Source: Roseiarcus sp963794655 (lineage in GTDB: Bacteria > Pseudomonadota > Alphaproteobacteria > Rhizobiales > Beijerinckiaceae). From it: a DNA stretch of 64,000 nt. The notes beneath the pieces are model-generated. The model did no database searches. It had not been told where the DNA came from and was given only the letters and a program-made list of their open reading frames with translations. This document shows positions 26,811 through 34,831 of this stretch, piece after piece; position 1 is the first letter of the stretch, and every line of letters begins with the position of its first letter. The stretch is taken from positions 124,001 through 188,000 of the forward strand of contig CAWCEV010000008.1 of assembly GCA_963794655.1 (NCBI GenBank). The letters are read 5' to 3'. Position numbers and translations under genes: made by a program.

Positions 26811-27938
26811 TCACCCTTTGACTGATTCGAGGATTGCCATGTAGTCCCCAGCGGTCACGGGGCGGGGGTTGGTCGCGTGGCTGTGGTCGAGCAGGGCCTG
26901 CTCCACAATGTGAGGGAACAGCTCGGCGGTCACTCCCAGCGCGCCCAGGTTTGGAGGAACGCCAAGGCGCCGGCTGAGACCGTCAAGCTCATCGGCGAGG
27001 TCGGCGCTTGCTGGCAACCCCATGGCGCCTATCAGCCGATCGATCTTCTCGCCGACAACGGGAGCGTTGAACCGGACCACGGTCGGCATGAGGATCGCGT
27101 TCAGCGTGCCATGGTGAAGCTTGAGCTGGCTGATCGCGCCAAGCGCGTGGCTCAGCGAATGCACGGCGCCCAGCCCCTTCTGAAACGCCAGGCCGCCTTC
27201 GAGCGCGGCCATCATCATCTCGGTGCGCGCAGCGAGATCGCGCCCATCATCGGAGGCGCGCTCCAGGTGACGCCAGACGCGCCCGGCGCCGTCAAGCGCA
27301 ATCGCCTCCGCGGGCGGATTATAGCGCGGCGAGAACAGGGTCTCGATGCAGTGCGACATCGCGTCGAGGCCGGTCGCGGCGGTGAGCGCACGCGGCAGCC
27401 CGAGCGTGAGTTCCGGATCGCAGATGACTCGCTTTGGAATGAGGTTCGGGCTGATGAACCCGAGCTTGCGACCATCCGACAGCGTCAGCAGGGCGGCCCG
27501 GCCAACTTCGGCGCCTGTGCCGGCGGTTGTAGGGACGGCGACGATTGGGGAGAGGCTAGGCCGGATGCGCCCGAGCCCGCCCAGAATTGCCGCGTATTGC
27601 GACAGCGGCGGTTCATGCGTCGCGAGCAGCGCGACGCCCTTCGCGAGGTCGATCGGCGAGCCGCCCCCGACCGCGACGATGCCGTCGCAGCCGGATTTCC
27701 GGTATGCCGCGACCGCCGCCAGCACGGCATCCTCGGTCGGGTTGGTCGGCACATCCAGGAATCTGGCGCTATCGACAGGCAGTAACGCCGCCACTTGATC
27801 GAGCAGGCCCGTCGCGGCCAATCCGTGATCGCTGATCAGAAATGGAAGCCTCACGCCGAGAGCGGAAAGCGCATCCGGCAGCGTCCGGATCGCCCCCGCG
27901 CCAAATTCGATATTGGACAGATAGAGGATCGTGCTCAT
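26811..27938 (-). CDS. Iron-containing alcohol dehydrogenase
   Basis: A 375-residue group III metal-dependent dehydrogenase. The dinucleotide motif is GGGSPIDLAKG; the metal ligands lie in TGLDAMSHCIET and GAVHSLSHALG, and PTTAGTGAEVGR is conserved. The N-terminal FGAGAIRTLPDAL is typical. Relatives act on small alcohols, 4-hydroxybutyrate or maleylacetate. It is the most upstream gene of the minus-strand cluster and probably oxidises or reduces an aldehyde/alcohol produced in the sugar-acid pathway (inference). Confidence 0.87.
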   Translation of the reverse strand: MSTILYLSNIEFGAGAIRTLPDALSALGVRLPFLISDHGLAATGLLDQVAALLPVDSARFLDVPTNPTEDAVLAAVAAYRKSGCDGIVAVGGGSPIDLAKGVALLATHEPPLSQYAAILGGLGRIRPSLSPIVAVPTTAGTGAEVGRAALLTLSDGRKLGFISPNLIPKRVICDPELTLGLPRALTAATGLDAMSHCIETLFSPRYNPPAEAIALDGAGRVWRHLERASDDGRDLAARTEMMMAALEGGLAFQKGLGAVHSLSHALGAISQLKLHHGTLNAILMPTVVRFNAPVVGEKIDRLIGAMGLPASADLADELDGLSRRLGVPPNLGALGVTAELFPHIVEQALLDHSHATNPRPVTAGDYMAILESVKG

Positions 27939-28303
27939 GGGCGCGGCTTCTTAGCTTGTTCCGCGTAGCACGTCGAATTGACGAAGTTTCGCGATTGCGA
28001 GTCTCGGCGGGGACAGGGTTTGATGGTTGACCGAAAAAACGCCTCGGTCGTCTCTGGCTCTACAGCTTTCAAGTGCTGCACGTGCGCGCCCAGTCCCCGT
28101 CTGTTTGACTACCTGGATGTAACGCCCAAGTCCCCGCGCCTGCAGAGATCGGAGATGCGACTCCGGAGCGGCTTGGGCCGACCCGCCATCAGGAAGGCTG
28201 GCCGCGAAATCCTACACTGGGGAACAGCGCTGGGTGGAACCTGTCGCGGCCGCTAATTGGGTTCGTTCGGCCAAATTGAACACTCTACATGTTAGCACTG
28301 TTC
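27939..28303. other. Intergenic boundary between catabolic cluster and phage island
   Basis: About 365 bp with no supported gene, tRNA or clear attachment site. It marks a change from a compact operon to accessory genes. Open frames here are short and have no family signature. Confidence 0.4.
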
Positions 28304-28840
28304 TTATGACGCGTTGCGATTCTCTCTTGGAGGCTTAGTCTTCGCCGCTCGTGGGCGAGCCGCCAATACGGCCCGGGCGGCGTCGTAATCGCGGATCGCA
28401 AATTTGCGTCGAGACCGTGCGCGCCTGTCGTAGCGATCGAGAGCGCCTGCCTCAAGGTCTTTACCTAAGCTCCCCAACGGAGTGAGAGAGTTGCGCGAGG
28501 CGCGGTGAACCACTCCCAATGAGTTGGCTTTGACGTTCTCAAGACGCAGTGCAGCATTCGCGAGGACCATTTGTGCGCTCCGGACACGCCGCAAGCGCAA
28601 CTCGGCATCCGCAACCCGTCGCGCCAAAGCCAACAGTTCGGATCCCATTTCCGCGTCGGTAATCGCATGCGCCAGCGTCTCGATTTCCTGGTATGCGCCC
28701 GGCTCGCGGTGCGACGACGCGGCCAGTCCGTGACGCAATGCGTTGAGTTGGGCAGCGGCTTTACCCGCCTTGGTGCGTGGTCCGGTGCTCCGCGTCGCGT
28801 TAGCGCGGTTGGCTCCTATTTGTCGATCGTTTGCGACCAT
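28304..28840 (-). CDS. Hypothetical protein of the NRANA-STGPRT family
   Basis: A 178-residue basic protein. The N-terminal stretch NRANATRSTGPRTKAGKAAA followed by LNALRHGL is a recurrent signature of uncharacterised proteins in Hyphomicrobiales genomes, often near mobile elements. The rest is helical and Arg/Ala-rich. Last gene of a three-gene minus-strand run, 11 bp after the next one. Function unknown. Confidence 0.65.
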   Translation of the reverse strand: MVANDRQIGANRANATRSTGPRTKAGKAAAQLNALRHGLAASSHREPGAYQEIETLAHAITDAEMGSELLALARRVADAELRLRRVRSAQMVLANAALRLENVKANSLGVVHRASRNSLTPLGSLGKDLEAGALDRYDRRARSRRKFAIRDYDAARAVLAARPRAAKTKPPRENRNAS

Positions 28841-28851
28841 CGCGTTTCGGC

Positions 28852-29577
28852 CTAGGAAGCGGTCTCCTGTCTCTTGACATTACGCGTTCGACCCGACCCC
28901 GGTCCTACGCTTCCGGCGGACCCGTCCGGGCCAACATCGGGGGCGCCCGATGGCAATTCATGGAATTCCCCTTCGATTATTTCCTCGCTCGCGCGCCGCA
29001 CCAACTTCGCCCAGCCCGAGCGCCTCCGCTCGATCTGCCTCAAAATCTCATCGCGCCGCCCGGCAAGGCGCTCGTCACGCTCGTCGAGGCGATCAAATTC
29101 CGTGGATTGCGTCGATAACGACTCCAAATCGACATCGGCCATCGAGAGCCCAGCCTGAGCGAGCAATTCGTCTACGCGCTTGAGTACCTTGACGTCCCCT
29201 CGGTCCCACTTCTCTACCATCCGGTTCGCCGTCGCGTCTATCCGCGCCCGGATAGGATTGTGATCGGAGTTCAATATCGAATAGATGATGGTCTGTAGGC
29301 TCGAAAGCCGCTCAGTCCGCATCAGTCTTTCGCGCTGAAGGTGAATGCGTTGAATTTCCCAAGTCAAGTCCACGATATCTTTGACTAACAACCAATCGAT
29401 GAAGTCGATAGGCTGCGCTGCGACGCCAACCTCGGCGAGGACCTTCTCGTATCGTTCGGGATCTTCGCCCTCAATAATCCAACTCGGCCCCAGCAGCTTG
29501 CGGACGCTTGCCAGGGTGGGAGAGCCCACATTCGCTCCGACGGTTTGAACCGCCGTGATCTTTTCGGTCTTTGACAC
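28852..29577 (-). CDS. Hypothetical helical protein
   Basis: About 241 residues, with no family I recognise. Helical and charged, with a probable coiled-coil in the last third (DERLAGRRDEILRQIERRR) and a Gly/Ser-rich tail. The chosen GTG at 29577 is preceded by CGGGAG; an upstream TTG at 29628 is possible. It overlaps the 3' part of the next gene (29471-29577), which suggests that gene's C-terminus is not native. Similar coiled-coil proteins accompany NRANA-STGPRT genes in related genomes (recollection, not verified). Confidence 0.55.
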   Translation of the reverse strand: MSKTEKITAVQTVGANVGSPTLASVRKLLGPSWIIEGEDPERYEKVLAEVGVAAQPIDFIDWLLVKDIVDLTWEIQRIHLQRERLMRTERLSSLQTIIYSILNSDHNPIRARIDATANRMVEKWDRGDVKVLKRVDELLAQAGLSMADVDLESLSTQSTEFDRLDERDERLAGRRDEILRQIERRRSGWAKLVRRASEEIIEGEFHELPSGAPDVGPDGSAGSVGPGSGRTRNVKRQETAS

Positions 29578-30220
29578 CGATATATACTCCCGCTGCTTCA
29601 CGTTTTGCGTACGAGGGATTGGCGACAATGCATTCTGAGTTGCGCGCGGTCCTTAAGCACCGATTGCCTCCGCTAAGGCGACGTCGACTTCGCGCCGAAC
29701 TCGAACTCAGGTTAATCTTTCCGTGCTCGTCTCGAAACCGCTTGAGGAATGCGCGCGCCTTATCGGTCTCGGCTTGCTTCTCCAACTCGTCAAAGTCAGA
29801 GGCGAACGCACTATCAATTTTCGGCCGCGCCCCCGCCCTAACAACACTCTCCCGCTCGCCCTTCGGCACGAGTCTTCCAAGTAAATTAGGTTGAAAATAA
29901 AAATACTTGTCTGGACCAACGCTCGCTTCAAGGAGGATCGGGCTCATGCTCACCCAAAGGTTTTGGACCAACCAATTTATGAGGGCGGGGTCCCAGCCCC
30001 ATTTCGAGAATTCTAAGGCCATCGCCCAAAGGAAGACGTCCTCCCGGCGATAGGCCACGCGCCGCCCTTTACCGGGCGACGAAGGAACGAGGCCAGTTTT
30101 TTGAAAGTTGGTGATCCGGCTGCGGAACCAGCCCATCTCGCTCGCGGGAATACTATGGACGGCCGTGAGGGCGCTCAGCACTTGCGCGTAAGTGTACGAT
30201 CCCTCTGTCGTTTGGTCCAT
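29471..30220 (-). CDS. Hypothetical protein, possible winged-helix N-terminus
   Basis: Up to 249 residues. The N-terminus (SYTYAQVLSALTAVHSIP, then TNFQKTGLVPSSPGKGRRVAYRREDVFLWAMALEF) has the pattern of a MerR-like or winged-helix module. After residue ~170 the sequence becomes basic and unlike a folded domain, and it runs ~107 bp over the next gene in another frame, so a 3' frameshift is likely. ATG 30220 preferred to GTG 30238. Unlike the operons to its left, A+T content is higher here. Confidence 0.5.
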   Translation of the reverse strand: MDQTTEGSYTYAQVLSALTAVHSIPASEMGWFRSRITNFQKTGLVPSSPGKGRRVAYRREDVFLWAMALEFSKWGWDPALINWLVQNLWVSMSPILLEASVGPDKYFYFQPNLLGRLVPKGERESVVRAGARPKIDSAFASDFDELEKQAETDKARAFLKRFRDEHGKINLSSSSARSRRRLSGGNRCLRTARNSECIVANPSYAKREAAGVYIGVKDRKDHGGSNRRSECGLSHPGKRPQAAGAELDY

Positions 30221-30238
30221 CGGCGCTCGATGTAGCAC

Positions 30239-30739
30239 GAGCCCCGTCGAAACGCAATATAACTATTGCGTTTTCTAGACTCTTGCCGCACGCCAAGAAG
30301 CGCAATTTCAACGGACTTTAATCAGAGATGACCGCACCTTCATCCACGATGGTTGGCTGCCGGGATTTCGCAGGTGAAGGAAGATCAAGCCGGGTGATCC
30401 GTGGGACAAAGCCAACAAGGAAATCGCCGACAGTACGAAGGTATTGAGGCCTTAATCGATTGCGCTGGCCTCGTTGGCGGTGAGTGATCGGTGGCGCGGG
30501 CCCGTCAGCCGTAATCTCAGCTCTAGACGAGCCGTTTCGGAACGTGTCCTGAAAGGCCGGAGAGCCCGCACTGGCCGATGCGCCTGCCGTTGGCGCCGCG
30601 ACCCAAGATGGCCCACTGACGCGGCCATGTAGATGCCGTCCTGTTTGGTCCACCAGGCCGGCGGCTCCAGGCCCTTGGCGATGTAGGTTCTGACTGTCCT
30701 TCTAATCGACGCCAGGCTGCGGGAATTCTCCATCTCACC
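30239..30739. other. Intergenic, no supported gene
   Basis: About 500 bp without a supported gene. A minus-strand fragment (RRTVRTYIAKGLEPPAWW at ~30650-30710) faintly resembles an IstA N-terminus and may be a second IS21 scrap in the opposite orientation to the istB remnant; this is weak. Confidence 0.3.
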
Positions 30740-30915
30740 GTGCACGGCATCGAGCGCGGCGATATCACCGCCATCGAGCCCATTGACGCCTTCCTCGCAG
30801 AGGAGCTGGCGCTGCGCAAGAACCGCCGAGTCAAGACGGCGCTCCAGATGGCCGAACGATAAGAACCGCCTTATGGCGCTCGCCGAATTGCAGTTCATCG
30901 ATCGCGCCGAGGCCA
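30740..30915 (+). pseudogene. IS21-family istB remnant
   Basis: Codons from 30740 read VHGIERGDITAIEPIDAFLA then EELALRKNRRVKTALQMAER and stop at 30860. The next frame then continues KNRLMALAELQFIDRAE. Both pieces match successive parts of the IstB helper ATPase (ENRRVKTALRMARL and NRILALAELKFIDRAE in typical members), with the region between them deleted. No Walker motif remains. A decayed IS21 trace. Confidence 0.6.
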
Positions 30916-31097
30916 AGGAGCTCGAGCGACACGGCGACCGCTTCGCGCGGGTGAGACGAGCGTCGAACGCTTGCTCGAACGACGGCTGAAGCCTCGAATC
31001 AACAGTGCCCCAAGGGCGCGGTCGCGCCGCCGTCGCAGCGCAAGTTCCTCCGGTTCAGCTGCACGAGAGGCGCGATGTCCACCTTCCGGCGGTCGGA
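30916..31097. other. Short intergenic stretch after the istB remnant
   Basis: No gene or structured element is seen here; GC-rich. Confidence 0.3.
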
Positions 31098-31379
31098 TTA
31101 CTTGTGCTTCGTCGTCACTGGCTCGCGTAGGCGCACGCCGGGTCCGCCGCCGTTCCCTGGAATAAACTCAACGCCGGCGGCCTCCAAAGCGTGACGGATC
31201 GCTAAATCATTTGCAGCGGTCAATGACGTTTGGCGGTCGGTCAATTCGGCTCGCCGAATTGTCGTGAGACCGACTGCCGATTCCCGAGCAAGATCCTCAG
31301 CGCTCCAACGGAGCAACGCCCGCGCTGCGCGGATTTGTGCGCTCACCAGGGGAGTCAATTTGGGGGTTGCTCTTTTCAT
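31098..31379 (-). CDS. XRE-like helix-turn-helix regulator
   Basis: A 93-residue DNA-binding protein. Residues ~12-60 form the helix-turn-helix (QIRAARALLRWSAEDLARES followed by AVGLTTIRRAE). The C-terminal ALEAAGVEFIPGNGGGPGVR is characteristic of small XRE proteins common in alphaproteobacteria. Divergent from yqaJ with a 74-bp spacer holding two TTTCATTCC direct repeats, so it is a likely repressor of the recombination module. Confidence 0.82.
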   Translation of the reverse strand: MKRATPKLTPLVSAQIRAARALLRWSAEDLARESAVGLTTIRRAELTDRQTSLTAANDLAIRHALEAAGVEFIPGNGGGPGVRLREPVTTKHK

Positions 31380-31401
31380 TCCGTATGGTATGTTTCATTC
31401 C
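31374..31401. promoter_or_regulatory. Direct-repeat candidate operator between XRE gene and yqaJ
   Basis: TTTCATTCC occurs at 31374-31382 and 31393-31401, 19 bp apart, with the first copy overlapping the XRE start codon. Spacing near two helical turns fits a repressor binding on one DNA face. Inferred only. Confidence 0.35.
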
Positions 31402-31453
31402 ACAAAAGTTTGCTGCCGCGAACAAGACAATGATTCGCAAATTGGAGGAAGAC

Positions 31454-32147
31454 GTGGATTTACAGAAATCCCAAGAAAATCGTCGTTATCGTCGCCATTT
31501 CCTCGGCGGCTCGGACGCGAGGATCATCATGAGCCCGGACGAGGCCGCGCTCATTCGATTGTGGAAGGAAAAGCGCGGCGAGGTCGAACCGGAGGATTTG
31601 ACGGGCAATCTCATCGTCCAACTCGGCGTCGCCACTGAACCGCTGAACCTGAGCTGGTACGAGCGAAACACGGGCCGCCCCATTACGGACGTCCAGCGCT
31701 GGGTCCAGCATCCGGTCCATCGCTATCTGGCCGCCACCCTCGATGGGTTCGTCAACGACCTCGACGCCGTGTTCGAGGCCAAGTTCATGCTGCCCTGGTT
31801 GTTCTCAGAAGAGGCGGCAGCGGAAAAGCACATGGCACAGCTCCAGCACAATATGTGGGTGACGAACGCCCGATCAGCCGCGCTCTCGATCATCACCGGT
31901 GGAGGTAAATGGATCGAAATGACCATCCCTGCCGATGCTCTATACCAGCATTTCCTCATCACCGCGGAGCGCCGGTTCTGGCGCTGCGTCCAGACCGGCG
32001 AGACCCCACGTCCTTACGGCGTCGAGCCGCCTCGGCCGCGGGTCGAGGCGGTCCGGATCGTCGACATGAACGAATCCAATTCGTGGGCGCAGTTCGCCGG
32101 GCTCTTCCGCACGACGCGCTCAGCTTTCCTCGACCACGAGCGAGCTA
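31454..32147 (+). pseudogene. YqaJ-family phage exonuclease, 5' part (interrupted by IS630)
   Basis: Phage recombination exonuclease (lambda-exonuclease/YqaJ fold), which resects double-stranded ends for the annealing protein. Visible: HFLGGSDARIIMSPDEAALI, an Asp context AATLDGFVND, and the catalytic E-x-K in DAVFEAKFMLPW. The start is GTG 31454, preceded by TTGGAGGA; ATG 31430 lacks a ribosome site. IS630 entered at the TA at 32146-32147. Joining the TA to 33296 restores a ~276-residue reading frame. Confidence 0.85.
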
Positions 32148-33293
32148 GTGGATCGAACCTGACAGTTGAATCCCGGATGGGATTCCCTCTGGGATTTCGG
32201 CGTGCGAGTTTGCGTGATGCGCGCAGGAAAATCCCTTTCGGTTTCGTCTGCCGATATTTGTCGGCTCAAAGCCCTGGTTCGTGACCGCAACGCGCCGCAG
32301 AAGCAGGTCTGGCGGGCCGAGATCGTGCTGCTTACGGCCGATGGTGTCGGCACGAACGAGATCATGCGGCGAACCGGCAAGTCCAAGACCTGCGTATGGC
32401 GCTGGCAAGAACGCTTTATCGAGGCGGGGTTCGACGGGTTGCTCCGCGACAAGACGCGTCCCTCGCGCATCCCACCGCTGAGCGCCGGGGCCGCCGAGCG
32501 CGTCGTCGCGCTGACACTTGGCGAACCGCCTGGCGAGACGACCCACTGGACCGGCTTGTTGATGGCGAAGGCGGCGGGGCTCAGCGTCAGCTCGGTTCAA
32601 CGTATCTGGCGCAAGCACGGCCTCCAGCCGCACCGGATGCGCCAGTTCAAGCTGTCCAACGATCCGCGCTTCGTCGACAAATTGCGCGACGTCGTCGGGC
32701 TCTATGTCGATCCGCCCGCGCACGCCATCGTCCTGTCGGTCGACGAGAAGAGCCAGATTCAGGCGCTGGACCGCACCCAGCCCGGACTGCCGCTGAAGAA
32801 GGGCCGCGCCGGAACGATGACACACGACTACGAGCGGCACGGAACGACGACGCTGTTCGCCGCGATGAACGTCCTCGACGGCACGGTGATCGGCCGCAAC
32901 ATGCAGCGCCATCGCCATCAGGAGTTCATCCGCTTCCTCAATATCGTCGAAAGACAGGTTCCTGCGGGGAAGACGATCCACGCCATCATCGACAACTACG
33001 CCGCCCACAAGCATCCCAATGTCCGCCGATGGCTCGAACGCAATCCGCGATGGACATTCCACTTCACGCCGACGTCCGCTTCCTGGCTCAACGCGGTCGA
33101 GGGCTTCTTCGCCACTCTCACAAAGCGCAGGCTCAAGCGAGGCGTCTTCCGGTCCGTCACCGATCTGCAAGCCGCGATCAACCGCTTCCTCGAAGAGCAC
33201 AATCAGCAGTCCAGGCCCTTCACATGGACCGCAGACCCGGACAAAATCATCGCCGCCGTCAGGCGCGGGCATCAAGTGTTAGATTCGATCCAC
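32148..33293 (+). mobile_element. IS630-family insertion sequence, copy 1
   Basis: A 1146-bp element with terminal inverted repeats GTGGATCGAAYCTRACA (left end GTGGATCGAACCTGACAG; right-end complement GTGGATCGAATCTAACAC). It is flanked by a TA target duplication (32146-32147, 33294-33295), as for IS630/Tc1-mariner. A second copy of identical length lies in inverted orientation at 51325-52470. It sits inside yqaJ in the same sense as that gene. Confidence 0.93.
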
Positions 33294-33296
33294 TAG
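32217..33296 (+). CDS. IS630 family transposase, copy 1
   Basis: A 359-residue DDE transposase. The N-terminal helix-turn-helix domains (GVGTNEIMRRTGKSKTCVWR; GLSVSSVQRIWRKHG) precede the catalytic core: Asp in VLSVDEKSQIQ, Asp in HAIIDNYAAHK and Glu in WLNAVEGFFATL. ATG 32217 (MRAGKSLSVSS) is chosen; a longer in-frame start at 32166 is possible. The stop TAG at 33294-33296 is formed by the TA target duplication plus the first flanking base; the element itself encodes no stop. The 376-codon translation is identical to copy 2. Confidence 0.92.
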   Translation: MRAGKSLSVSSADICRLKALVRDRNAPQKQVWRAEIVLLTADGVGTNEIMRRTGKSKTCVWRWQERFIEAGFDGLLRDKTRPSRIPPLSAGAAERVVALTLGEPPGETTHWTGLLMAKAAGLSVSSVQRIWRKHGLQPHRMRQFKLSNDPRFVDKLRDVVGLYVDPPAHAIVLSVDEKSQIQALDRTQPGLPLKKGRAGTMTHDYERHGTTTLFAAMNVLDGTVIGRNMQRHRHQEFIRFLNIVERQVPAGKTIHAIIDNYAAHKHPNVRRWLERNPRWTFHFTPTSASWLNAVEGFFATLTKRRLKRGVFRSVTDLQAAINRFLEEHNQQSRPFTWTADPDKIIAAVRRGHQVLDSIH

Positions 33297-33432
33297 GTCT
33301 GAGCTCGAGGCGTTGATGCCCGAGGACGCCAAGGAAGCATCGGGTCATGGGGTTCGCGCCAAGCGCTCGAAGTCGGGCGCGGTCAGCGTTGATCTTCTCG
33401 CCGGTGGGGAGGGCAGCCATGCAGGGGTCTAG
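33296..33432 (+). pseudogene. YqaJ-family exonuclease, 3' part
   Basis: After the IS the yqaJ frame resumes: SELEALMPEDAKEASGHGVR then AKRSKSGAVSVDLLAGG, a typical C-terminus of this phage family, stopping at TAG 33430-33432. With one TA retained, the fused frame is continuous with the 5' part. The stop overlaps the erf start by 14 bp, so translation of erf may have been coupled to yqaJ before the insertion. Confidence 0.85.
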
Positions 33433-34267
33433 CGAAACCATCGGGGCGATCGCCGCGGCGCTTGCCAAGGCGCAAGCCGAACTCGCCAATCCCGAGAAGT
33501 CTCTAATTGCGACCATTCGCGCCTCGAGCCCGCGCGAGACCGATCAGAGGTTTCGCTACGCGGCGCTCTCGAGCGGGCTCGATATCGTGCGCAAGGCGCT
33601 CGGTGGGCATGAAATCGCGACTGTCCAGACGACGGCGATTGACAAGGACGCGGGGCTCATCCGCCTCACCACGACGCTCGCTCACTCTTCTGGCGAATGG
33701 CTTTCATCCGAGTGGCCGGTGTGCGCGATTAGCGAAACCGCTACGCCGCGCAGAATGGGAGCGGCCCTGACCTATGCCAGGCGCTACGCCCTCTTCACCC
33801 TGGTCGGCATCGCCGGAGAGGACGACCTCGACGCACCGGACCTCAATCCGAACTTCGAAGCCGCTCCAAGGATCGACGTCGACTTGAACACTGCGGCGCC
33901 CCCGCAACCGGAGTCGAAAAGCGACGCAGCGAGGAAGAGCCGATCCACAATCTCGGCTTCCAGCCACCGTGACAAGTCGCTTCATCGGCCGCGCGCAACG
34001 CTGGACCCAGAGCAATCAGCGAGGCTGCGCGAGCAGTTGCTCGTTACCGTCGCGCAACTTCAGTCTGAGGACGACACGGCAGACTGGGTCCACAAAAACA
34101 TGCCGGCCAAGAACACGCTGATCGCCGCTGACGCTGGCCTCGTTGAGAGCGCCTTCAAAGACAAACTCGCATCAATCCAGTCAATGCAAGGTTCTGTTGA
34201 GGAACCGGCCAGCTCGGTCGTGGGCGAGGGCCCGGCGACAGCGAGCCACAAATGGTGGTGGAGTTGA
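33419..34267 (+). CDS. ERF-family single-strand annealing protein
   Basis: A 282-residue phage recombinase of the ERF family, which anneals complementary single strands after resection by the paired exonuclease. The N-terminal ERF domain (residues ~1-135) includes PRETDQRFRYAALSSGLDIV and the signature MGAALTYARRYALFTLVGIA. The C-terminal half is Ser/Pro-rich then acidic, ending in a tryptophan-rich HKWWWS, a pattern seen in SSB-interacting tails. Start at 33419 follows GGGGAGGG. It overlaps yqaJ upstream and the HNH gene downstream (TGATG). Confidence 0.9.
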   Translation: MQGSSETIGAIAAALAKAQAELANPEKSLIATIRASSPRETDQRFRYAALSSGLDIVRKALGGHEIATVQTTAIDKDAGLIRLTTTLAHSSGEWLSSEWPVCAISETATPRRMGAALTYARRYALFTLVGIAGEDDLDAPDLNPNFEAAPRIDVDLNTAAPPQPESKSDAARKSRSTISASSHRDKSLHRPRATLDPEQSARLREQLLVTVAQLQSEDDTADWVHKNMPAKNTLIAADAGLVESAFKDKLASIQSMQGSVEEPASSVVGEGPATASHKWWWS

Positions 34268-34629
34268 TGGACGCCTCAGTAACGGCTCCAATCATCTTGC
34301 CGCGGAAACCTGAAACTCGCGGCCGTCGCGTCGCAGCAAATACTATCCGTGTGCGCGATAAGGAGCACTGCAAGTTCGTCGCCACCCAGCCTTGCGTCGT
34401 ATGCGGCCGCATGCCGGCCGAGGCGCATCATATTCGCTTCGCTCAGCCACGCGCGCTTGGCCGCAAGGTTAGCGACGAATACACGGTCCCGGTCTGTCGA
34501 CTGCATCACCGTGACCTTCACACCTACGGCGATGAAGCTTCTTGGTGGGCTGCTGTCAGTATCGATCCGCTGCCCATAGCCCTCCAGTTGTGGCGGAAAT
34601 CGGGATCCCATACTGCCGCGTGGCGATAG
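34267..34629 (+). CDS. HNH-like nuclease (DUF968/Ref type)
   Basis: A 120-residue small nuclease-like protein. A zinc-binding CVVCG motif, then AEAHHIRFAQPR and VPVCRLHHRDLHTY, give the Cys/His pattern of the HNH fold seen in phage recombination modules. Its ATG overlaps the erf stop (TGATG, 34265-34269), so translation is coupled. It ends the recombination operon yqaJ-erf-HNH. Confidence 0.8.
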   Translation: MDASVTAPIILPRKPETRGRRVAANTIRVRDKEHCKFVATQPCVVCGRMPAEAHHIRFAQPRALGRKVSDEYTVPVCRLHHRDLHTYGDEASWWAAVSIDPLPIALQLWRKSGSHTAAWR

Positions 34630-34831
34630 GCATAGGCGAGGACGCAGGACGGATCTGGATTCGCGTTAAAGGGCAGGTCAGCCTCAGCAAAGAAAATTGC
34701 GCCAGGTCCTGCCCACGACCATTCGCAACCGCACGCGCGGTGTCGCCGCTCGCTTCATTTTGGTGGAGCCAGAGAAGCTTTTCGGGCATTACTCGGGCGG
34801 AAAAGAGGCGGCTCTGTTCAGGGAATTTGAG
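34630..34831. other. Intergenic between phage module and glycan genes
   Basis: About 200 bp; open frame reading through from 34697 lacks a ribosome site and is not counted as coding. No terminator is evident. Confidence 0.3.

Noticed and set aside
32145..33275. 376-codon frame antisense to the transposase
   Set aside because: Mirror frame of a GC-rich gene; no motifs, and it occurs identically in copy 2 because the IS is the same.
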